Below are positions 43,217-51,810 of a stretch of 64,000 nt of DNA, in pieces. Source of the stretch: JABAQJ01 sp046327745 (GTDB lineage Bacteria; Gemmatimonadota; Gemmatimonadetes; Gemmatimonadales; Gemmatimonadaceae); the NCBI GenBank assembly GCA_046327745.1, contig JAXLXV010000007.1, forward strand, positions 372,001 to 436,000, written 5' to 3'. The translations under genes were made by a program, and so were the position numbers. The notes beneath the pieces were generated by a model. The model worked only from the letters and a program-made list of their open reading frames with translations, ran no database searches and had not been told where the DNA came from. Position 1 is the stretch's first letter; each line of letters begins with the position of its first letter.

Positions 43217-43540
43217 AATCGAATAGAGTATAGGTCAAACGTGCCTTCGTCGCGGCAACGTCAAGGTATAAAGTAGCAGGAGCGCCCAAGTCCTTGTATG
43301 CCGCGTGTTGTGAGGCTGCGATTCGAGCGTGGATCGCGAGGGAGCGAGTCGAGTGGGAGTCAGGGGCCGCAATTCGAGTTTGTTCGTGAGGGCTGGAATT
43401 CGATCCGGCGCCTGCTCCGAAGGCCGGGCGCCAGGTACATGATTGTGACTGATGTTCGCGGGTGGCCATCGCCCCTTCCACCGCGGGCTGTCACGATGCA
43501 ATGTCCCGCGGCGTACTTCTCGACCCCATCCGAGGCCTCC
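43217..43540. other. 324-base divergent intergenic region
   Basis: Between argF (minus) and the exported hydrolase (plus). It holds TATACT on the minus strand near argF. A plus-strand frame open from 43298 joins the hydrolase gene, but its first 81 codons are Arg-rich and non-homologous, so I treat them as untranslated. No repeat or RNA gene was seen. Confidence 0.5.
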
Positions 43541-45046
43541 ATGCACCTGCGACACTCCTTCCTGCCACTGCTCGCGGCAGCGTTCCCCATGGTTCTTGCG
43601 GCGCAGCAGCCGGCTCCCGCGCCGATTCCGACACGACCGATGGCGGCCGTGATCGCTCGCGGTGATTCGTTGCAGCTGCCAACGAAGTGGACGCCGGTGC
43701 CGGGCGATGCGCTGGCCCATCACACGGCGGGGTTCGCCACGACGCTTTGTGCCGCCGTCTTCCTTACCGGTCTTGACCCTAAGGACGCGGCAGCGAATGT
43801 CGGCTTCTTCACCGGCCCCGTGGAGTTTCGGGGCGAGGTGAAAGACACGGTCATCGATCGTGCACACCAGACGGTGCGCCTCACGCTCAAGAACGGCGTG
43901 ACCCGCGTGGCGAAGCGCTACGGGAGCCAGGGGTGTGTGGCCCTGCCGATCGGGAAGGACTCGGTCTTCTTCACGCCGTCCGTGGTCAAGGGAAACTTCC
44001 CGCCAGCAGCAACCACGCCGTGGCCGATGGGTGATGTCCTTCCCAAGGCCGCGTGGCCCGCGGGGGTCGATTCGGCCATGGTGGCGCAGGCGGTGAATGA
44101 AGCCTTTGGGCCACCGGAAGCGATGACGGAGGCCTTCGTCGTCACGTACAAGGGGCGCATCATCGGCGAGCGTTACCTGAAGGGTCTTGGCATTCACAGC
44201 CCGCTCGAAAGCTGGTCCATGGGTAAGAGCGTGACCGGCACGTTGGTCGCCCGCCTGATCCAAATGGGCGTCTACAAGTTAGATCAACCGGCGCCGATTC
44301 CTGAATGGCAGAAGGCCGGCGATCCACGCCAGGCCATTCGCATCATGGACATCATGCGCATGTCCAGCGGTCTCCGCATCCGAGCGCCACAGGATCCCGA
44401 CTTCGATCCCAAGCTGGGTTATCCCGATCACCTGTACTACTACACGGGCACGATCAACTCATATGAGTGGGCGGCCACCAGACCGCAACAATGGAAGCCG
44501 AACACCGTCGGTCGTTACCGCAACACAGACCCGGTGCTCGGCAGCTACCTCGTTAGGCTTGGCGCCGAGAAACTGAAGCAGGACTATCACGCCTTCCCGA
44601 CGCGTGCGCTGTTTGAGAAGCTCGGGATGCGAGATGCCATCATCTACACGGATCCCTACGGTAACTTCCTGGGACAGGGCTACGAGGTCATCGCCGCCCG
44701 CGACTGGGCGCGGTTAGGCAACCTGTACCTGCAGGACGGCATGTGGAATGGTGAACGCCTGCTCCCGACCGGCTACGTGGACTACGTCCGGACGCCGGCA
44801 CCAGCGTGGCTGGCCGACGGAAGGCCCGTGTACGGTGGCGGCTTCTTCTGGGTGAACCGGGATGGCGGGCAGCCACTCCCCACGACCGCCTACGCCATGC
44901 TGGGCGCGGGAGGTCAGAGTTGCTGGATCGTGCCGTCACATGATCTGGTCATCGTCCGCATCGGGAAGTATCGCGGCTCCGAGCCGGGCGATGCTGCCCT
45001 GCGCAAGGGAATGTCCACGCTCATGAAGGCCGTGAAAAAGAGTTAG
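43541..45046 (+). CDS. Exported serine hydrolase, class C beta-lactamase fold
   Basis: From ATG 43541 (after GAGG) a 501-residue protein with signal peptide MHLRHSFLPLLAAAFPMVLA then QQPAPAP. The SxxK motif is SMGK at residues 226-229, the YxN equivalent is in VGRYRNTDPVLGSYLV, and the C-terminal motif lies in MLGAGGQSCWIVPSHDLVIV. Members of this group (6-aminohexanoate-dimer hydrolase/EstB-like) cleave amides or esters, rarely beta-lactams. It heads a run of three exported proteins on this strand (DUF4440 lipoprotein, DPP-IV), each separated by 30-110 bases. Confidence 0.9.
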   Translation: MHLRHSFLPLLAAAFPMVLAAQQPAPAPIPTRPMAAVIARGDSLQLPTKWTPVPGDALAHHTAGFATTLCAAVFLTGLDPKDAAANVGFFTGPVEFRGEVKDTVIDRAHQTVRLTLKNGVTRVAKRYGSQGCVALPIGKDSVFFTPSVVKGNFPPAATTPWPMGDVLPKAAWPAGVDSAMVAQAVNEAFGPPEAMTEAFVVTYKGRIIGERYLKGLGIHSPLESWSMGKSVTGTLVARLIQMGVYKLDQPAPIPEWQKAGDPRQAIRIMDIMRMSSGLRIRAPQDPDFDPKLGYPDHLYYYTGTINSYEWAATRPQQWKPNTVGRYRNTDPVLGSYLVRLGAEKLKQDYHAFPTRALFEKLGMRDAIIYTDPYGNFLGQGYEVIAARDWARLGNLYLQDGMWNGERLLPTGYVDYVRTPAPAWLADGRPVYGGGFFWVNRDGGQPLPTTAYAMLGAGGQSCWIVPSHDLVIVRIGKYRGSEPGDAALRKGMSTLMKAVKKS

Positions 45047-45155
45047 AGGCTGTCCGTATGTAGCAGGCGACACCAGTCATCGACGTTTCCGCCGGGTCGC
45101 GCGTATAGTCTTGGCGTTTCTCAGTTCGTGGTATGTCCGACCGCCGAGGTGCTCG

Positions 45156-45653
45156 ATGATCCGAATGGGCTCGATCCTGGTCGTCACTGCCGGCATATGT
45201 GCCGTGACTTCGTGTTCCACTGAGGCAAAACCCGGGTCGGCGGTCGCCAGCTCCGTCGCGAGTGACAGCGCCGCTGACCCGCGGGACGCGCAGCTGCTGA
45301 AAGCGCGCGACGAAGTGTGGGAGAATTACTTTGGCCGCCCAGACGCCTTGGCCGCGTCGCTCAGTGACGACTTTCTCGCGATCAACAATGACGGCGGTAT
45401 TTGGAAGTCCAAGGCCGAGATCCTCGATGGAGCGCGGGGAGCCACCAAGGCTGGTGTGCGCTTGGTACGCAAGGAATTCCCGCAGACCAAGATCCAGCAC
45501 TTTGGGGACATGGCGGTGATCTACTCGAGATATTCGTTCGCGCTATCCAGCGGGTCGGAGGCCGATCCAGCGATTTCGGGGCGAGTCACGCAGATGTTCC
45601 GCTGGGATGGACAGCATTGGATTCAAGTTGGCTGGCATTTGGATAGCGACTAG
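45156..45653 (+). CDS. DUF4440 (SnoaL/NTF2-like) lipoprotein
   Basis: From ATG 45156, preceded by GAGGTG, a 165-residue protein with a lipoprotein signal (MIRMGSILVVTAGICAVTSC, Cys at residue 20) and an NTF2-like domain typical of DUF4440. Helix 1 is LLKARDEVWENYFGRPDALA, then LSDDFLAINNDGGIWKSKAE, and the closing strands are RVTQMFRWDGQHWIQVGWHL. The cone-shaped fold often binds small hydrophobic ligands; no enzymatic function is established for such lipoproteins. It probably sits at the outer membrane or periplasmic face. Confidence 0.85.
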   Translation: MIRMGSILVVTAGICAVTSCSTEAKPGSAVASSVASDSAADPRDAQLLKARDEVWENYFGRPDALAASLSDDFLAINNDGGIWKSKAEILDGARGATKAGVRLVRKEFPQTKIQHFGDMAVIYSRYSFALSSGSEADPAISGRVTQMFRWDGQHWIQVGWHLDSD

Positions 45654-45687
45654 TTCGGCAACTCTCACTGACGTCCTGACCACACTC

Positions 45688-48009
45688 ATGCGCCTGCTTC
45701 GAATTTCCCTGCTCCTTGCGGCACTTCCCCTGGCCGCGCAACAACCGCGTGTGTATACGGCGGAGGACTATGCTCGCGCCGAGCAATTCCTCGGGCAGAA
45801 TGCGGCCCCATTGGTCAGCGGCATGGCCGGGCGACCAACCTGGCTCGCCACCGGCGGACGTTTCTGGTACCGGGCCAGCACGGCGAGCGGCAGTGCGTTT
45901 TACCTGGTGGATCCCGTCCGGCACACGAAGGCGCCACTGTTTGACCATGCACGGCTGGCGACGGCGCTGTCGGCGGTCGTCGGAGGCAGCGTCATGAGCG
46001 ACCGACTGCCCTTGCAGACGTTTGATCTGTCGGATGACCTGAAGACACTGACCGGCACGGTACAAGGCAAGCGTTTGAGCTGTGACCTGGCTGCCTACGT
46101 GTGCAGCGCCGTTCAAACCTCCGCCTCCGCCACCGTCCCCGAGCACGCCAGCGTTTCTCCTGACGGGAAGTCAGCGGCCTTCATCCGGGACTTCAACCTG
46201 TGGGCGAAAGACCTCACCACGGGCACGGAGACGCAGCTGACGACAGATGGCGTCAAGGACTTCGGATACGCCACCAACAACGCCGGGTGGGCGCACAACG
46301 CCAATCCCGTGCTGACCTGGTCCGCTGACTCGAGACAGATTGCGACGTTCCAGCACGACGGCCGTGGGGTTCGGGACATGTTTCTGGTTTCGACCAATGT
46401 CGGAAACCCACACCTCGAATCGTGGAAGTATCCGCTGCCAGGCGACACCGTCGTGTTCAAGATCAGCCGCGTCATTGTCGGTCGGGACGCCAGCGGACGC
46501 CCCCGCGTCGTGCGACTTCAGATGCCGCCGGATGCCCATCGCTCCACGGTGTCCGATCACATCGCCTGCGGTGGCGACATCTGCGATGTGGAATGGTACC
46601 CGGACGGATCGCACCTCGCGTTCGTCTCCAGTTCGCGGGATCACAAGAGTGCCTGGTTCCGTGTGGCAGATGCGCAGACCGGCGAAGTGCGCACCTTGTT
46701 TGAGGAGAAGAGCGCGACGCAAGTTGGTGATGCCTCACTGCGCGAGAACCTGTGGCGCGTCTTGCCGGCGTCCAACGAGCTGATCTGGTGGTCAGAGCGC
46801 GAAGACTGGTTGCACCTGTACCTGTATGACCTGACGACGGGCGCGCTCAAGCATCGCATCACGAGCGGTGATGGCAACGTCAGCGATGTGCTGCGCGTGG
46901 ACGAGAAGGCCCGCGTGGTGTACTTCTTGGGGAATGGCAAGGAGGCCGGCCGCGACCCCTACTACCATCATCTGTACCGCGCTGGCTTGGACGGCAAGAC
47001 GCAGACGCTGCTCACACCAGAGAACGCGGATCACACCGTCACGCTGTCACCCGACGGGAAGTACTTCGTCGACAGCTACTCCACGCCCGAGACGCCGCCC
47101 GTCACGGTGCTCAGGGACATGAATGGGAAGGTGATCCAGACGCTCGAACAGGGCGACGTGTCGCGGTTGGTCGCAGCCGGATGGAAGCCACCAACACCAG
47201 TGCGCATGAAGGCGCGTGACGGCAAGACGGACATTTACGGATTGATGTTCACGCCGACCAAGCTGGACTCCACCAAGAAGTATCCCATCATCGATTACAT
47301 CTACCCGGGGCCGCAGTCGGGCAGCGTCGGTCCGCGCAGCTTCACCGCGGCGCGCGGCGACCATCAGGCGCTCGCCGAACTTGGCTTCGTGGTTGTGGCG
47401 ATCGACGGCATGGGGACTCCGGGGCGGTCCAAGACTTTCCATGACGCGTACTACGGGCGCATGGGGGACAACACCCTTCCCGATCAGGTAGCGGGGATCA
47501 AGGAACTGGCGCAACGCTACACGTTCATCGACATCGACAAAGTTGGCATCTGGGGACATTCAGGCGGCGGATTCGCCACGGCCGCGGCGATGTTCCGGTT
47601 CCCGGACTTCTTCAAGGTGGGGATCTCGGAGTCGGGGAACCACGACAATCGCAACTACGAGGATGACTGGGGCGAGCGGTATCAAGGATTGCTCGTCCGC
47701 ACCGGCAGCTCCGACAACTACGCCGAAGAGGCGAATCAGACGTATGCCAAGAACCTCAAGGGCAAGTTGTTCCTGGCGCACGGTGGGCTGGATGACAACG
47801 TGCCGCCTTACAACACCGAGCTGGTCGTCGACGCGCTGGTAAAGGCCGGGAAATCGTTTGACCTGTTGATCCTGCCCAACGCGCGCCACGGCTACGGATC
47901 CGACTCCAACTATATGATGGGGCGCCGCTGGGACTACTTCGTGAAGAACCTGAACGGCGCTGAACCACCGAAGGACTACCAGATCGGGAAGCCCAGAGTG
48001 GTACCGTAA
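45688..48009 (+). CDS. Dipeptidyl peptidase IV-type prolyl peptidase (S9B), exported
   Basis: From ATG 45688 a 773-residue protein with a short signal peptide (MRLLRISLLLAALPLAAQ). The N-terminal beta-propeller holds repeats such as ASVSPDGKSAAFIRDFNLWA and NPVLTWSADSRQIATFQHD. The alpha/beta-hydrolase domain follows: nucleophile Ser625 in IWGHSGGGFATAAAM, the Asp in LAHGGLDDNVPPYNTEL and the His in NARHGYGSD. It removes X-Pro or X-Ala dipeptides from peptides, most likely in the periplasm. The frame opens earlier (45607) but that part has no signal-like sequence. A strong hairpin terminator follows. Confidence 0.95.
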   Translation: MRLLRISLLLAALPLAAQQPRVYTAEDYARAEQFLGQNAAPLVSGMAGRPTWLATGGRFWYRASTASGSAFYLVDPVRHTKAPLFDHARLATALSAVVGGSVMSDRLPLQTFDLSDDLKTLTGTVQGKRLSCDLAAYVCSAVQTSASATVPEHASVSPDGKSAAFIRDFNLWAKDLTTGTETQLTTDGVKDFGYATNNAGWAHNANPVLTWSADSRQIATFQHDGRGVRDMFLVSTNVGNPHLESWKYPLPGDTVVFKISRVIVGRDASGRPRVVRLQMPPDAHRSTVSDHIACGGDICDVEWYPDGSHLAFVSSSRDHKSAWFRVADAQTGEVRTLFEEKSATQVGDASLRENLWRVLPASNELIWWSEREDWLHLYLYDLTTGALKHRITSGDGNVSDVLRVDEKARVVYFLGNGKEAGRDPYYHHLYRAGLDGKTQTLLTPENADHTVTLSPDGKYFVDSYSTPETPPVTVLRDMNGKVIQTLEQGDVSRLVAAGWKPPTPVRMKARDGKTDIYGLMFTPTKLDSTKKYPIIDYIYPGPQSGSVGPRSFTAARGDHQALAELGFVVVAIDGMGTPGRSKTFHDAYYGRMGDNTLPDQVAGIKELAQRYTFIDIDKVGIWGHSGGGFATAAAMFRFPDFFKVGISESGNHDNRNYEDDWGERYQGLLVRTGSSDNYAEEANQTYAKNLKGKLFLAHGGLDDNVPPYNTELVVDALVKAGKSFDLLILPNARHGYGSDSNYMMGRRWDYFVKNLNGAEPPKDYQIGKPRVVP

Positions 48010-48032
48010 GGCCGTCGAAGGGGAACATGCGT

Positions 48033-48084
48033 GAGGGGGTGGGAAGTCGTTGCAACTGGCGACTCCCCACCCCCTCGTGTTTTT
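48033..48084 (+). terminator. Long hairpin terminator between convergent genes
   Basis: GAGGGGGTGGG with AAGTCG pairs with CGACT and CCCCACCCCCTC around a loop of about ten bases, and GTGTTTTT follows on the plus strand. It lies 24 bases after the DPP-IV stop and just before the end of the convergent sortilin-like gene, which may use the same stem. Confidence 0.8.
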
Positions 48085-48088
48085 CGTA

Positions 48089-51000
48089 CTACATCACCGT
48101 CTTCTTGGGCACCACAATCGCACCGAGTCCCAACCGCTTCAGCAGGTCATTGAAGGCGGGGACGTCCTTGTCCAGAATGACCTGAAGGCGCTGTGCGACT
48201 GGCGCCCACTCCTTGAGGACATCGGCCATGCGTTCGTAGGCACCGCGTGTGGGACGGCCTTCTGGCCCACCGTGGATATAGCCATCAGTGCCTGTCACGC
48301 TGCCGTAGATCTCGGCCAAGTTGTTATCGATCTTGCCGGCATGACGAATCGGGTCTTGGCCACTCTCGCTCTTCACCTGGATCATGTCGACTTCGACCGC
48401 GGTGAGCTTGCCGTTGAGCGAATCCGCGGCCGGCTTCACCTCGGGATCGCGACCGACGCGTCCTGCTTGCTCGAGCGCGCGGGTCGCCTGCTCCTTCACC
48501 GCGCGCGCCAGCTCAATGGACCGATTCACGGCGTTGATGCTGTCACGAAGGGTGATCCCCACCTTGAACTGTTCTTCGTAGTCCGCCTGCGAGACCGTGG
48601 TTAGGCGGGGATCGCCCATCACGCGGAAGGGACGTGACTGCGTGACGCCATTCGCCGTCAGGCGCACCTGATAGTCCCCGGGTGGCGCCTTCACACCGGC
48701 GAAGTAGCCCCAGATGACCTGTCCCTTCACCGCGTCAGGGCCGGGATAGGTCAGATCCCAGAGGTACCGGTTCATTCCCTTGCGGGTGGTCAGCGCCTTG
48801 GTGTTGGCCTTTCGAGCTGCAGCGGTATCGGCCGTGAAGGTGCGCACCGTGCGACCCTGACTGTCGAGCACTTCGAGCTTCACCGCGTCCGTCGGCACAG
48901 CGCCCAGGTAGTAGGTAAGCACCGCACCGTCGGGTCGATTCTCGGGCCGCACCTCCACTCCGCCAGCTCCGCCTTCACCCAGGTCTAGGCGGTACGTGTC
49001 GCGCGGGCGATAGAGATATGCCGGAGCATTGGCGGCCACGTCCCCCAACTGTCGCAACGGCGAGAGGTCATCGAGAATCCAGAACGCCCGACCCTGCGTG
49101 GCGACCACCAGATCATTGTCGTGCACCCGCAGATCTGCCACGGGCGATACCGGCAAGTTGAGCTGCAACGATTGCCAACTCTTGCCAGCGTTGAAGCTCA
49201 CGAACAAGCCGAACTCGGTGCCGGCATACAGGATGTTCTCGGCCACCGGGTCTTCGCGGACGGAGCGAACAGGATACCCCGCGGGAATCCCGTTGGCGCC
49301 GTCGGTCAGCAACGTCCAGGACTTGCCATAGTCGTCGGTGCGCCAGATGTACGGTTTGAAGTCATCGAAGCGGTACTTCTGGGCCGCGAGGTAGGCGCGG
49401 CCATCCTTGTGCACCGACAATTCAATGTTTTCAACCGTCGCAAAGGCCGGCATGTCACGCGGCGTGATGTCGTCCCAGTTCCCGCCGCTATTGCGGGTGA
49501 CGTGCACCTTTCCGTCATCGCTGCCGGTCCACAGTGTCTTCGCGTCTTTGGGATCTTCACTGATGGCAAAAAGCGTTGTGTAGATCTCCACACCGGTGAC
49601 GTCGTGGTTGATCGGGCCGCCAGCGTATTCCTGGAATGGCTTGTGATTCGTGGTGAGATCGGGCGAGATCGTCTCCCACGTCATGCCTCCGTCGCGTGTC
49701 CGATGCAGGTACTGGGACCCATGATAGACGACGTTCGGGTCGTGCCGTGATACGAGAATCGGGGCTACCCATTGGAACCGGTACTTCAGGTCCTTCGCGG
49801 CCTGACCGAGTTGTAGCTGTGGGTACAGGATCACATCGCGCCGCTCGCCCGTCTTGGTGTCGAGTCGGTTGATGGCGCCGCCGTAGCAGCCGCCATAGAT
49901 GACGTCTGGATGATCGGGATGCAGGGCCACCGGTCCGGTCTCGCAGCCTGACGCGTACTGCCACTCCTGCGTCGGATGCAACGTGTTCGGACCCTGGAAC
50001 GACGGCACTGAGATGCTCGTGTTGTCCTGCTGCGACGAGTACACGCGGTACGGGAACTGATTGTCCGTCACCACATCGTAGAACTCGGCAGTCGGTTGGT
50101 TGTTCATGCTGCTCCACGACTTCCCCTGCGTGATGCTGACCTGGGCGCCGCCGTCGTCGCCGAGGATCAGGAAGCGATGGTCCTTGGGATTGACCCACAG
50201 GTCGTGCGTGTCTCCGTGCGGCACGTCGATGGGATCGAAGGTCTTGCCGCCGTCCACGGAGCGATAAATGCTCGTGTTTAGCGCGTAAACGGTGTTTTCG
50301 TCCGTGGGATCCGCCTCGATGCGCGTGTAGTACCAGGCGCGCTGGCGGAGCTTGTTCTCACTGTTCGTGCGTGTCCACGTCTTTCCGCCATCATCGCTGC
50401 GGTAGACGCCGCCGGCTGGTTCAGCTTCAACAATCGCCCACACCCGATCGGGATTGGCGCGACTGACGGTGACGCCAATCTTGCCGGCGAGTCCCTCGGG
50501 AAGACCGCCCGACAGCTTGCTCCAGGTATCCCCACCATCGGTGCTCTTCCAGATCCCACCTTCCGTGCTTCCTGAAATCATCGAGTACGGCTTTCGCTCG
50601 GCGCGCCACATGGCGGCGTATAAGATGCGCGGGTTCGCCCAATTCACCGCCAGGTCCGACGCACCCGTCGAATCGTTCAGGAACAGCACGCGATCCCAAC
50701 TCTTTCCGCCGTTCGTCGTGCGATAGACGCCGCGCTCGGCGCTGCGCCCGAAGGGATGGCCAACCACTGCCGCCCACGCGACGTCCGGATTCTGCGGATG
50801 AATGGCGATGCGACGAATGGCTTGTGACTCCGGGAGGCCGGAGAATTTCCACGTCTTCCCGGCGTCGGTCGACTTCCAGATGCCGCGGCCCACCGACGTG
50901 TTGCCTCGAATGTCACCAGAGCCCGTGCCAACGTAGATCACGTTCGGGTCGGCGTCCGCCACGTCAATGGCGCCAATCGAACCTCCGAAGTACCCATCGG

Positions 51001-51295
51001 AGATGTTGTCCCAGTGTTGCCCCGCGTCTTCGCTCTTCCAGACGCCGCCACCGGTCGATCCCATGTAAAACAGGTACGGCTGATCGGCGACGCCCGTCAC
51101 GGCCGTTGACCGCCCACCGCGGAAGGGACCGACCATCCGATATCTCATCCCATTGTACAGCAGCGTGTCGTAGGTGAGGGCTGGCGCAGCGAATTGGGTG
51201 CTGGTGACTGCGGGTGTGCGCGGTCGCTGCGCCTGGACTGGCGCGGTAACCGTGACCAAGGCCATGGCCGTGGCGATCCAGATTCGTCGAGACAT
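48089..51295 (-). CDS. Exported sortilin/BNR-repeat beta-propeller protein
   Basis: From ATG 51295 a 1068-residue protein with signal peptide MSRRIWIATAMALVTVTAPV (cleavage near QAQ). It contains many Asp-box repeats of the sortilin (VPS10)/sialidase type: GGGVWKSEDAGQHWDNISDG, GRGIWKSTDAGKTWKFSGLP, RGVYRTTNGGKSWDRVLFLN, GGVYRSDDGGKTWTRTNSEN. A C-terminal part has a FlgD-like Ig segment (KLEVLDSQGRTVRTFTAD, PPGDYQVRLTANG) and helices. Such proteins are abundant in Gemmatimonadota and Acidobacteriota, and their ligands or substrates are unknown. It shares a hairpin terminator with DPP-IV. No Shine-Dalgarno site is seen. Confidence 0.88.
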   Translation of the reverse strand: MSRRIWIATAMALVTVTAPVQAQRPRTPAVTSTQFAAPALTYDTLLYNGMRYRMVGPFRGGRSTAVTGVADQPYLFYMGSTGGGVWKSEDAGQHWDNISDGYFGGSIGAIDVADADPNVIYVGTGSGDIRGNTSVGRGIWKSTDAGKTWKFSGLPESQAIRRIAIHPQNPDVAWAAVVGHPFGRSAERGVYRTTNGGKSWDRVLFLNDSTGASDLAVNWANPRILYAAMWRAERKPYSMISGSTEGGIWKSTDGGDTWSKLSGGLPEGLAGKIGVTVSRANPDRVWAIVEAEPAGGVYRSDDGGKTWTRTNSENKLRQRAWYYTRIEADPTDENTVYALNTSIYRSVDGGKTFDPIDVPHGDTHDLWVNPKDHRFLILGDDGGAQVSITQGKSWSSMNNQPTAEFYDVVTDNQFPYRVYSSQQDNTSISVPSFQGPNTLHPTQEWQYASGCETGPVALHPDHPDVIYGGCYGGAINRLDTKTGERRDVILYPQLQLGQAAKDLKYRFQWVAPILVSRHDPNVVYHGSQYLHRTRDGGMTWETISPDLTTNHKPFQEYAGGPINHDVTGVEIYTTLFAISEDPKDAKTLWTGSDDGKVHVTRNSGGNWDDITPRDMPAFATVENIELSVHKDGRAYLAAQKYRFDDFKPYIWRTDDYGKSWTLLTDGANGIPAGYPVRSVREDPVAENILYAGTEFGLFVSFNAGKSWQSLQLNLPVSPVADLRVHDNDLVVATQGRAFWILDDLSPLRQLGDVAANAPAYLYRPRDTYRLDLGEGGAGGVEVRPENRPDGAVLTYYLGAVPTDAVKLEVLDSQGRTVRTFTADTAAARKANTKALTTRKGMNRYLWDLTYPGPDAVKGQVIWGYFAGVKAPPGDYQVRLTANGVTQSRPFRVMGDPRLTTVSQADYEEQFKVGITLRDSINAVNRSIELARAVKEQATRALEQAGRVGRDPEVKPAADSLNGKLTAVEVDMIQVKSESGQDPIRHAGKIDNNLAEIYGSVTGTDGYIHGGPEGRPTRGAYERMADVLKEWAPVAQRLQVILDKDVPAFNDLLKRLGLGAIVVPKKTVM

Positions 51296-51374
51296 ATGCG
51301 TGGGTCGCAAGGAGCGAGTGGTGAAGGAAACGGGGAAGCTAGCTGTTCTGTGAACGCGCGTTGATAGGGGGTCG

Positions 51375-51810
51375 TTGCATCTGAAGGTGGGGCGCGACGT
51401 GATCGCTTGGATGGTGGAAAGGTGTGGCATTTTCGCGGCAATTGACGCTCGCCTGACCTGCTCGATCGCCGTCCAACATTCGCCCATCTGGTTTCGATGG
51501 GAAGTTGGGAAGGGCTACATCTTCTGGCACAATTTCCCTGATGGCATCCTCATCTCGACGCCCAACACCTGCGCGTGCGTACTCTACGGGCCGATCTATC
51601 ACTATTGGGACCAGACCGGCCAGTTCGATGGCTACCTTAGCGCACCATCCACCGACGTGCTGCGTTTGCCGAGTGCTACGTCTGCCCGGGAAGCCCGCCG
51701 ATCCAGTCCATTCGACGGTACTTCTTATGGAACGGCGGGAAGCGCGGGCTGCACCGGATTAGGCGTTGTACGGGCTTTGTGCGCGGCGGGCTCGACCTGC
51801 CGTAAAGACG
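51375..51810 (+). pseudogene. Fragment resembling an LGFP-repeat protein
   Basis: In the 515 bases between the sortilin-like and uvrA genes, a plus-strand frame reads FRWEVGKGYIFWHNFPDGIL, then VLYGPIYHYWDQTGQFDGYL and SAPSTDVLRLP. The pattern I-x-x-x-W-x-x-x-G-x-x-x-G-Y-L-x-x-P-x-x-D resembles LGFP repeats found in cell-wall-associated proteins. There is no convincing start, and downstream of about 51690 the likeness is lost, although the frame stays open into antisense of uvrA. I read this as a decayed remnant; a short real protein is not excluded. Confidence 0.4.

Noticed and set aside
43298..43540. N-terminal extension of the class C hydrolase from 43298
   Set aside because: It is Arg-rich and non-homologous; ATG 43541 gives a proper signal peptide and follows GAGG.
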